Of a stretch of DNA of 64,000 bases, positions 1-9,544 are shown piece after piece. The DNA comes from Patiria miniata. Lineage: Eukaryota; Echinodermata; Asteroidea; Valvatida; Asterinidae. The stretch's first letter is position 1; every line of letters begins with the position of its first letter. The translations under genes and the position numbers were made by a program. Location: NCBI RefSeq assembly GCF_015706575.1, contig NW_024037069.1, forward strand, positions 35,981,315-36,045,314, given 5' to 3'. Below the pieces are notes generated by a model that ran no database searches, was not told the DNA's origin, and was given only the letters and a program-made list of their open reading frames with translations.

Positions 1-3000
1 GGCACGAAGAACGTCGCCGGCTTGGAAGTTGCTGCAGTCCTGCAAGGAGATGCAGATGATGTGGTTTATTAAGGAAAAATGATTATTTTCCATGGGAAAC
101 AAATAGTTGTAATTGAAAAAGGTACATATCTTGCACACAATATAAAGAGATTGAAAAGATTCTGCACATGGTGTTACTGCAAACTCTCACTGGTTTACAC
201 TACTGCTATGCAAGGCTTCAAATCTTACTAACATTGAAGTAACTTACTTGTCATGCTTGTGGTAAGTACTTAATTTTGGAAAACAAGTCATGTTGACATA
301 CCCCGACTGTTAGTAATACGTGCATCTGGAACTGGAATTCTGTAAACTCACATTAGAAATATTGTGGTCATCGTACACGTTTACAAAGTGGTCTACGTCC
401 TCCTGCGGGGCAAACAGGAGGGACTTGTGTTTTGCATCGGTGTAGCTCACGCCTGAGCTTCGCTTCCTAACAAGACCGAAGTTGGCGTCTAGACTAACAA
501 ACAAGTCACCATTTTCCTGCAGAAAAACAGTACATAACCAAACATTAGAAATTAAAGGAGAAAAAGGACTGAAGTTAACCAACTAAACATAATCAGCAAC
601 AAACCCAAACTATTTCTATTAAAAACAAAAAGTACTTTATATCAAAAGATGCAGTGGGTATACCTTTGGACAAGCTGGGCACTTAATGTCTTCATCCAGC
701 ACTGCATTTAGGTTGTGGCACCGGTAACGAAAATACCGGTACTCCTCAAAGCATTCACTGACCAAGTTGAGATACAATAAATTGACCTGCGAAAAGAATT
801 AAACACCTTACATTTTTTTCATTAACCGTTTAGATTCACTGATGAAAATGGAACCCTCCCTCTTTGTCACTGACAATTTGGAAAGAATTACTCTACACAT
901 CCAAATACACATTTATCAGGTTTTAACAGTGACACTGGCCTCATACATGCATTGGTAGGCTGTGGTAGTATTGTTAACTGAGGGTACCACGCTTGATTGA
1001 CATATGATAGATGTGGTGGGTCAGCACTGGTGAGTGACCGAGGCATCGCTACACATTTATGCTTACCTACATACATCAAAACACTTCATATTGGGCTTTG
1101 ACTGTTATACACTTTAATCTATAGGGGGTAAAAGCTACGGGACAGGTAGTGGTTGGGTTTTTGGCAGTTTGTGAGAGTTATGACAAAGGCAGGTTGAAAT
1201 TTGTGTACCCTAACACAACTCTATGGGAAAAGAGGGGGACAATCTAAAGAATGTCTCCACTATCAAAACAACTCATTGTGGCCAAAGCCCTACATGTATA
1301 TGAAACTTTATGCAGTGTACTCCAGGTCCAATGTTTTCATTATCGGCCCAACATAGGGAGCACACATACCTCATGCAATGGAAGTCCGTTTCTACAGCCC
1401 AAGGATTGGCATGCACCTTTCAGTGACATATGCCCCTCTAGAAGGAGGAAATGCAGTAGGTTCATCAAATCCATGTGAAAAGCTACCCGTGGTTGGTCTG
1501 GTGAGGCTGGCCATAAGTTTAACCGGACTAAAGAAGCACATTCTTCCTCACATGAGCATGTAACTAGCCAGCAGTTGTGAAGTCGTCCTGAAACATGAGC
1601 AAAATACCAAACAAAATAAAAAAAAGTTCTTGAGGGCATTTGCTGAGATTCAGCTGTTAGGGTCATACAAATGGAGATCTCAAATGGAGTTCTCAAATGG
1701 AGTTCTCAAATATTGTAATCACATTCATTACGATAACACACATGGTTAATGCAAAATACACAAAGATGTAAGAATTGTGTATGTACATGTATAAAGGGGA
1801 TACATGTATGCGAACTGCTTCTTTTATTATACCTGAATTTGGTCGATGAATGTTTTCAGAAACAGTATTCTTGTTTGGGACACACAATTTACACATGTAA
1901 GTGCAGTGTTGAAAGAAAAAGTTCCCTGCCAAATGTGTCAGAAGGTGAACTCTCAATGCTCTTGCAACGCAAGTGCATGAAGAAAATATTTGCCAATGAT
2001 TTGTTTTAATTTTCAGTCATATGTGAGACTCTCAATAAAAAACACACAAACATGTTAAAAAAGAAAAGCCACAAATGGAGACAAAAACCACTTGAGTTGT
2101 ACCTTTTTCATCAAACACCTGGATTGTCTTGCGGGAACGACTGTCACAGTCATGGTCCACTCTCCGCAGGTAAGGTTTGAGAGGAAAAGGTTGCAAAATT
2201 CCATCCTGGTAAGAGAGGGCATTGTATGTACATCACATTGATGACTAAAATATCACTCAATGATATGAAATTTACAAAAGTTTGTATAGAGGTTTTAACA
2301 TACCGGTACCAACACATATTCTGTCACGTTTGTTTATGGTGTAAATCAAGGATTTTGTTTTGTTCCTCTCCCTTTCCTTTGTTTGTACGAACTTTTCTGC
2401 AACAGCTCTCATTGGTTTTGTACACATTTTCCACATTTCTATCGTTCCCCTTCCCTTTTCCTTTATTTATACACCAATTTTTTTGCAACTGCTCTCGTTG
2501 GGTTTGTACACGTTTTCTAATCGACGTTGTCCTCCATTTGGTTCCTGTTGTCCTCGATTCATTGATGATGTTGAACTTGTGTCCTTGATTTACACCATAA
2601 ACACACACACCCACACAACATCAGGACTGCTTTAAGAGTTGAAGTAAAATGAAATATACTGACATGAAGCATTATATACTTTACGGAGGCAAAGATGAGC
2701 GGAAATAAAATGCATCATGCATCACCGAGGTAGGCTAGTTTACTACATGTATGTACATGTACATCAGGTTCAATTTATAACAGTCAATATTTGTTTCATA
2801 ACAACTGTCCCATAGATTCTGCTTGATTTTAATTTACATTTGCACTATCACAGAGATAAGAATTACCAAAATCAACTGCGGCTTGTGGAGATGATTGCTA
2901 TCTTCATGGTAGCTCATTGTGCAGTCAATGCAGCGGACGACTTGTGGGCCACAGTCAAGACACAGTACTCTGTCTCCCTCATCTGTCCCACAGGAGCAAC

Positions 3001-5485
3001 ATGGAAGATGAGGAGCACTGCTCTCAAAGAAGGCATTCTCTAATAAGAGCCTCTTGCCTACCCATGCATTGCACTGCTTTATTTTCTTCGCAGCATATTT
3101 CCTCGTGTTTACAGCCTCTTCCTCCACATTCACAGAAAAGGTGGAAGAGGTACAGGGAGCAACACTTATTTCATGTTGGATTTCCTGAGGCTTCTGAATC
3201 AAGGTGGTGTAGAGAAAAAGAAAAAAACAAGTCAGGTGTGTTTACAAACACAAATGCCCCGCAACCGTGACTGTTTCCATGACATAACACCACTCTAACA
3301 TCAAATTACATGTACCTTGGTCAAATGGAACGTTCATTGACAGCATTAGTGTCTTCTGTAGGTTTTATATGAATTAATCCCTAATCCCTATGATCTCAGA
3401 ATAAATACAAGATTTCTATTGTTTTAGCCACTGTGACCTTGACCCTTGACCTTTCGACCCCCAATGCGATAGGCTCCTTAGGATTGCCAAGGACAATCCA
3501 CAAACCAAATTTGAAGTTCATATGTAAAGTATATCTCAAGTTATCGCGCTGACAAAATTTCTTTTGTTTTTGCCACTGTGACCTTGACCCTTGACCTTTT
3601 GGCCCCAAATGCAAAAGGCTTCTTAGGATTGCCAAGGACAATCCACAAACCAAATTTGAAGTTCATATGTAAAGTATATCTCAAGTTATCGCGCTGACAA
3701 AATTTCTATTGTTTCAGCCACTGTGACCTTGACCCTTGACCTTTCGGCCCCAAATGCAATAGGCTTCTTAGGATTACCAAGAACAATACACAAACCAAAT
3801 TTGAAGTTCATATGTAAAGTATTTCTCAAGTTATCGCGCTGACAAAATTTCTTTTGTTTTAGTCACTGTGACCTTGACCCTTGACCTTTTGGCCCGTAAT
3901 GTAAAAGGCTTCTTAGAATTGCCAAGGACAATCCACAAACCAAATTTGAAGTTCATATGTTAAGTATTTCTCAAGTTATCGCGCTGACAAAATTTCTATT
4001 GTTTCAGCCACTGTGACCTTGACCCTTGACCTTTCGGCCCCAAATGCAAAAGGCTTCTTAGGATTACCAAGGACAATCCACAAACCAAATTTGAAGTTCA
4101 TATGTTAAGTATTTCTCAAGTTATCGCGCTGACAAGATTTGTCCGGACACACACACCCACACACCCCCACACACCCACCCACCCACCCACACACCCACCC
4201 ACCCACCCACCCACCCACGGAAGGACAAGGCGGAAACAGTATGCCCCTTCGGCTTCGCCGCGGGGCATAAAAATTGTACAGCTCAATGCTATTATTTAAT
4301 CATTTTCAGCTACCTGTACAAAAAAAAACAAGGAACAATGTGAACATGGTTCAGTACTCAGTATGTAGAAGTACATTACGACTAAATACACAACCTCAAT
4401 TATTCATGTTTATACAACACCTGAATAAATCCCCGTCATCTGATTGGTGAATTGTAGATCACGTGACATATTATTATGCGGTATAATGTACGGTGCGACC
4501 ATGCGTTATACCCATGTGTTATACCGTTTCACTTTGCGCATGCGCAGTAAGGACGAATGCCTTCGACTGGCGGCGCTATACACATAGCTACTTTGCGTAA
4601 ACAAACAAAATGGCAGGCGATTGTAGTACAGGGTTTATGCTCCTTACCGATGAAGAAATAACAGATCTTGTAACTAACTCAGATGCTCCCAGTACAAAAA
4701 GACAGATTCAGTATGCTGTCCGACGATTGGAAGGTGTTGTATAAAACAAATAACGAATGTTTTACGTTCGTGCGATGGAAAGAATAATTTCATTCGGTGA
4801 CAGATTGAATGTTCTATTCCACGAGGCGAACATTCAATCTGTCACCTCATGAAATTATTCTTACCATCGCACTCACAAACATTCGTTATTTGTATAATAC
4901 AGTACATGTATAACGCTACCTTAACAAACATGATGGGGTCCATAAAAAATGTTCCCTAAATAGTCGTTTGTTGTATTGATTGTGCATTATAATAGAAATA
5001 ACTACTTCGAAACTCGAAGTGGACGTTTCACTCTTTTGCCAAGGTACATTGTACATGGGTATGAATCCTGACGGGAACATTGTGTTTCCACGCTTGGGCA
5101 AGACACTTTACTGTGATTACCTCCCTCCACCCAGGAGTATAAATGGGTACATGTACCTGTGAAGGTAGAGACCAAATTGCACTGATCTCAAGCTGCTGCA
5201 GAAAAATAGTCTCATTCATGATGAACAGGGGTAATAATTATGATGCGCATTTCAGCATATCACGTGAAATTTGTGCAATACAAATGCAACATGTACATAA
5301 CATTATACTACATTATTATTCTTAGTTTTCATAACTATTTTAAAAAGTACCTGTTGGGTATCTGAGGGCCCTGATGAAAAAAGGTCCTTCAGGGGTACAT
5401 CCTTCCGCTTAAATCTTCCTCCCTTTGATGACCGAGAGAGAACAGTGACTTTGTGCTTAAAAACGTTTGGCCGATATTTAGGCAT
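1..5485 (-). CDS. KDZ-family (Kyakuja/Dileera/Zisupton) transposase gene, multi-exon, 3' end beyond the window
   Basis: Seven coding exons on the minus strand are bounded by AG/GT signals and join in frame: 5351-5485, 2867-3193, 2103-2205, 1370-1587, 664-786, 352-516 and 1-39 (open at the window edge). The first exon starts with ATG directly after a TTTGCCAG acceptor, so an upstream untranslated exon is likely. The N-terminus is basic (about 45 aa). Exon 2 carries a cysteine cluster (CCSCGTDEG, then CIDCTMSYHE, then HLHKPQ) running into FPLKPYL, which is the CxC2-type layout associated with KDZ transposases. Exon 4 has LNLWPASPDQPRVAF, exon 5 ends in CPACPK and exon 6 carries SLDANFGLVRK, all in KDZ order. 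The final 13 codons (CSNFQAGDVL) also fit the family. Known family role: a DDE-type DNA transposase; the main catalytic region must lie left of the window. All junctions keep frame, so the gene looks undegraded. I cannot tell a live transposon from a domesticated host gene. Confidence 0.8.
2332..2602. mobile_element. MITE-like element with perfect 21-bp terminal inverted repeats
   Basis: The ends 2332-2352 and 2582-2602 are exact reverse complements (start GTTTATGGTGTAAATC). The inside holds an imperfect tandem duplication rich in CCTTTCC and TTTGTACAC. It sits in the KDZ intron between the exons at 2103-2205 and 2867-3193. It has no coding capacity and the family was not identified. Confidence 0.6.
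3410..4270. repeat. 145-bp tandem array plus CCCACACA microsatellite and terminal hairpin
   Basis: Five successive units start their common motif GCCACTGTGACCTTGACC at 3427, 3572, 3717, 3862 and 4007, exactly 145 bp apart, with a partial sixth unit ending near 4139. A CCCA/CACA microsatellite (about 4146-4218) follows, then a short GC-rich hairpin (TGCCCC...GGGGCA, about 4240-4266). The unit core reads as stacked nuclear-receptor half-sites (AGGTCA-A-GGGTCA-AGGTCA on the minus strand). The array lies in the first intron inside the KDZ coding region, and the whole block may be one non-autonomous transposon. Confidence 0.75.
4395..4910 (+). mobile_element. Non-autonomous element with NRF1-like promoter motif, 44-codon ORF and terminal hairpin
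   Basis: A TTTGCGCATGCGCAGTAA motif near 4535 matches the NRF1 palindrome. It is followed by an ATG at 4610 and a 44-codon reading frame (stop 4742-4744) containing LLTDEEITDLV and STKRQIQYAVRR. That layout resembles the N-terminus of Crypton/DUF3504-type recombinase proteins, a weak assignment. The frame runs straight into an inverted repeat (4737-4905) with arms of about 75 nt. The left part (TGAATAAATCCCCGTCATC, about 4420) recurs inverted near 19760, so a repeat family is involved. I read this as a truncated 5' end fused to a foldback terminus. Confidence 0.4.
4737..4905. repeat. Long imperfect inverted repeat (hairpin)
   Basis: The left arm beginning TATAAAACAAATAACGAATG is mirrored by the right arm ending CATTCGTTATTTGTATAAT. 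Both arms pair over about 75 nt around a 13-nt loop, including the shared stretch GGTGACAGATTGAATGTTC. It would form a stable foldback. Confidence 0.8.
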
Positions 5486-5575
5486 CTGGCAAACAAAATG
5501 AGAACATTTCAAACCATATTACCAAAAGTGACATTTACATGTACCTTGGCCCTTATTGAACCAGAGTTTATGTTT

Positions 5576-6110
5576 ACAGGGATAACAGGGCCTACAACAT
5601 TTGTAAACATCACAAAACAAAACTACCAAAATCTAACAAAATATAATTACTGGACATGCTATTTTTTGCTAAAATGCTATTTTTTTAATCAATTTCCAAC
5701 ACTAGTCAGCCGACCAGCATTGCACTGCTTTATTTTCTTCGCAGTATATTTCCTTGTGTTTACAGCCTCTTCCTCCACATTCACAGAAAAGGTGGAAGAG
5801 TTTTTTTTCTCAAATACTCCTCCCAATTTATCATATTTACATGTAGTTAATCCGCTCTTTCTTTGCAATCGATCACACACCTGTGAACGGGTACAAGATA
5901 CCGTAGCTAGACCAATTCCCTGATGTCCTTACAATTCTCTGACGTATATAAATTGCTCCGTTTTATCTTAAGTGGGGTCAGGGAACCAGACTACAAAAAA
6001 CATGATCGTTTTTCTTGGTTTTCCGGCATCTGCGAAACCAAAATGTTAATCAAGCTGGAACTGCACAACCATCTTTTCAGTGCTCAAAACATGGATCCAG
6101 AACTATCCAT
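5576..6110 (-). mobile_element. Diverged copy of the 513-bp TTAA-type element, inverted, with an inserted exon fragment
   Basis: Read on the minus strand, this matches the element at 13165-13677 in order: the AAACGATCAT block near 6005, GGTTCCCTGAC near 5985, the CAATCGAT region near 5868, the central palindrome arm near 5695, and the CAACATTTG end near 5598. The two copies differ at many bases, so this one is old. The right half of its central palindrome is replaced by 84 bp from the KDZ gene. It lies just upstream of the KDZ start exon. The outer ends are too decayed to place exactly. Confidence 0.6.
5717..5800 (-). repeat. 84-bp copy of KDZ coding exon 2 captured inside a transposon
   Basis: This stretch matches 3066-3149 (inside the second KDZ coding exon) over 84 bp with only two differences that I can see, both C to T, and stays open on the minus strand (residues such as FSVNVEEEAVNTRKY). 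No splice sites flank it. It starts exactly at a CAGCATTG/CAGCGTTG microhomology with the transposon's central palindrome, which suggests capture by template switching. Confidence 0.8.
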
Positions 6111-6886
6111 ATTTCAGATAAAATAAATTTCCATCACAACTTTTACATGTAAGTTATTTTAGTCATTTACATTTAGTTGCAAATGTCGGCAAAAGCTTTG
6201 CTAGTAACATGTTTACCACCACTATGCCGCACTTCATCAAAACTTTCCACCAATAGCCTAGCAGTTGCACACAACTAAAAGGCATTGCTGAACGATTTTT
6301 TTACAGACAACACACGTACATGTACATGTACATGTACGTTCAAGCAGACATATGACATAAGATATGCTGGCATGTGTTGAAGCCTCGTACATGTACTTAG
6401 TCTGATGAACATTGTTGAATACATGTGTATGCATGTTGAGCTCACTACCTTTACATGTATGTCACATGATATCATAGGAGAGCACCGAGACGCTCACTGT
6501 GATAGCAGTTCGTGGCTGATGCTGTGATAGCGGTTTGTGTGTGGTAGCGATTGGTCAGGAGATGGTGCCCTCTATCCGTGATGATTCATGGTTTTGAGTT
6601 GATTACACATTGGTTGAATAAAAACACAAGGAGCGTCTCGACCCAAGAATACCAAATACCGTATGGACAGATAATGGCAAACGCCTTGACTAAGGCTACT
6701 TTTACCCTGGACTGACTACATGTACACGCAGGCAACTTTCATATGATCGTACAAAAAAACAAAAACAAAAAAAAACACATTACCTAGTCCCTACCTACAT
6801 GTACATTGTGTACCTAACCTAATTTCAAATGCCATGTTATAGGAAGCAGAACTCTTGTTTTGTATTTTTTGACAAATATCATCCGA

Positions 6887-7246
6887 AGGCCAAAAAAAAA
6901 AGTCTCCGGTTTCTGGTATGGAGCTTGTCCAAAATGTGGTGCGGCAACGCGGCTTTTTTTTTACCGGACTTTTTTGCTTCAAATGTCAGCTGATGACTGC
7001 AAATGGTGCCCGACTAAACTTAGTGAAAATATATGGGAGTCCAGAGAGGCCACATAAAGCTTATTCTCGATCATAACCCCATCTAAAAACACGTTAAAAT
7101 TGTGCAGCAGCAGGATTCCAGTCAAACCAGTGAGTTTGGCGGTTTCAGACATCATCTTTCATTGGAAAAAACTTTTTCATTTTGCCGACGCGCATGGCTA
7201 CGGCGACACGCGCATACCAGAAACCGGAGACTTTTTTTTTTGGCCT
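6887..7246. mobile_element. 360-bp MITE with perfect 34-bp terminal inverted repeats
   Basis: Both ends read AGGCC, ten A, then GTCTCCGGTTTCTGGTATG, as exact reverse complements (6887-6920 and 7213-7246). There is no coding potential. A truncated second copy with the same 34 bp lies at 48825-48902. Perfect ends imply recent activity. The superfamily is undetermined because no clear target duplication is seen. Confidence 0.8.
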
Positions 7247-7673
7247 AATCAAGCTAATCACCGATTTAAAAGTCAGATTTAGAATAGGAAACACCAGCTC
7301 CAATTGATACTATGATTGTGACATAGAGTTGGGGTAGTTATTTTCAGAGCCATGTCAAAACATGTCATAAGCCGTGAAAAAAAAATGGCCCTACCTGCCA
7401 CCTAAACTGTTGTTTTCCCTAGCCCTCGTCTACCCCTGGTAGTTTCTACATCTACATCTAAGTAAATACTGGACAGGACCAACATAATGGCAATAGGTAT
7501 CTTTGTCCAGACATTACCCTACTAAGACTTAGAGGGGTATTTTCGACTGGGGAAAAATGTGACCACTTGCTATTCACAAACCTTGGGTCTGACCATGGAG
7601 GAAGGAACACATTTTTGGGTTAATTAGGCCCCCTATATGCTGTGATAAATAAGTGCATGGTCATGTTAACGGT

Positions 7674-7937
7674 GATTGTGAAGTGTAGGGCCTGGTTCCT
7701 ATAAGGGAACAAAATCCACTTTAAAATTATTGGACCTACCAAACTAGTCAGCTAGTTGGCGATATTCTCAATAAACAATACTAAATTCTACCCCAAGAAT
7801 CTGTTCAAAATTGCCAAATGGGTGTCATTAGGATTGAGAAAAGTCTGCTTTTGATTGTAAAGGTGATTTTTGAGCAATAAAAAATATTTTTGACTCTAAT
7901 TTGAACAAAACAAAACAGGGGCCTACACTTCACGATC
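7674..7937. mobile_element. Short inverted-repeat element of about 264 bp
   Basis: The ends GATTGTGAAGTGTAGGGCC (7674) and, in reverse complement, GATCGTGAAGTGTAGGCCCC (7918-7937) match at 17 or more positions. The interior is AT-rich and non-coding. Confidence 0.6.
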
Positions 7938-8094
7938 GCGATAAAGTAGGCCTCATATTAACAGTTTAAATCTCACTCCCTCAGTTCCTCAGTTACACAC
8001 ACACTAGGCAGTGATGACGATGTTTTTCCTTATCTGGTCGATTTCTTCACAGGCTTTACCAATAAGTGGGGGTGGGGAGGTAGCCCCATAAAAA

Positions 8095-8556
8095 TGGCCT
8101 ATTTACTGGACTGCCTCTGTAAACAAAGTCCACACATCCACATGCACAAAAACATGTCGCACTTTGCCAAATTTTGATTTTCACATTTAGGCTTAGTTTG
8201 TAGGTTTTTTTTGCTTTAGAAGCATTCTCACCCTCTTTATAGGTTAATCAGAAAGTGCTGCATTTTTTAGATGTCTAATTTTTGTGAACTTTCATGTTGA
8301 AATTGTGATACGCAAACGTTTGCAAATGTATCTGGAAATTTCACGAAAAGTAGACATCTGAAAAAAGGCAGCACTTTTTGATTAGCCTACATGTATATTA
8401 AAGAGGGTGAGTATGCTTCTAAACGTGCTAAAGCAAAAAAAACCTACAAACTAAGCCTAAATAAATGTGAAAATCAAAATTTGGCAAAGTGCGACACGTT
8501 TTTGTACATGTGGATGTGTGGCCTATGTTTACGGAGGCAGTCCAGTAAATAGGCCA
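8095..8556. mobile_element. Foldback element with arms of about 200 bp
   Basis: Left arm 8095-8290 and right arm about 8333-8556 are nearly complete reverse complements, sharing TGGCCTATTTACTGGACTG, CACACATCCACATG and AAATTTTGATTTTCACATTT. The central loop is only about 45 bp. Such long-arm elements are typical non-autonomous DNA transposons. Confidence 0.8.
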
Positions 8557-8646
8557 CATGTGGTTTATTTTTCTCAATCATGTGTTGTCAATCGGTGACT
8601 GAAATGGACCAAACGAAACAAAACAAACATAGGTTGACATCAGAAG

Positions 8647-8880
8647 TCATGAGACACGATCAAACACCCACCACTCACCTTCACTGTACTTGTAGCTCAC
8701 TAGTGATGTACTAGGACGTTGAAAAAAGTCGATGTATTTCGTACGATTTGCTCGGATTAGCTCGTAGTACAGTAGCCATCTTGAAAAGCGCCACCGATCG
8801 ACAGTTTTCCTCGCATACAATGTATGCATTAACTCGAGCCCTGCACGCAATATGCACGCGCCTCGTTTATTATCGTGTCC
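8647..8880 (-). other. Possible untranslated or first exon of a minus-strand gene (weak)
   Basis: A strong donor (GTGAAG/GTGAGTGG on the minus strand, about 8681) follows an open stretch with residues such as RWRFSRWLLYYELIR. It could be the upstream exon that the KDZ gene needs, since the start codon of that gene sits right behind an acceptor. No further support is visible. Confidence 0.2.
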
Positions 8881-9299
8881 CTTTGTATTACATGATACGG
8901 TAATATATAACGGTCATGTTTATAACCTGGCGTATTACGTCCACAAGCCTCACTTATTAACAACGGTGGCTAGTTGAATCGGGTGCCTATACACACATCC
9001 TATACTAAACATTTGTAATCATTTCTATAAAAAGCATTACATAGCTCGAAAAATTCCAGACAGTGCCAAATTTTAGGTAATATTTTTGAAAACATGCATA
9101 ATTCAGTCATCGTCTGATATTTTGTTCTTAGTAAAAGTGCATCATTAATGAGCTAGATGTATGATTAACATGCTATAAGTGACTTCAAATTATCGTTGCT
9201 CTGTAGAATTACTGAAATTAAAACGCAAAGTCTGTACTTCACATCAAATAGACCTCTGTCAATTAATGGTTTTGCCCAGCCCGCTGGTCATGTGATCAT

Positions 9300-9544
9300 A
9301 GCTTGATCACGCCACTCCCTCAGTCTGTGACGCAGTTCACTGATGGCTGGCTATTCAGTAGGATGCCATCATAGAGCTGAATAATTATACAGCTCTATGG
9401 ATGCCATCGATCTTGACCGGACCAAGTATGAATACATTCGTACTTTCCAGAGGAATATTTACCTGTTCCCTAACGAAGGCAAGGTTTCCTCACCTTGTTT
9501 TCATATAAACGGGGCGGGCGATTTGCTGGTACACTCAAATATAG
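9300..9544 (+). other. Probable 5' untranslated exon of the NLR gene (copy A of a threefold repeat)
   Basis: The block from GACGCAGTTCACTGATGG to the donor AATATAG/GTAAGTAAC at 9544/9545 recurs with the donor at 39605/39606 and 47833/47834. In two of the three copies it precedes the same downstream series of blocks that ends in the NLR start exon. Conserved donor position and lack of a long frame suggest an untranslated leader exon. The promoter was not identified. Confidence 0.5.
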
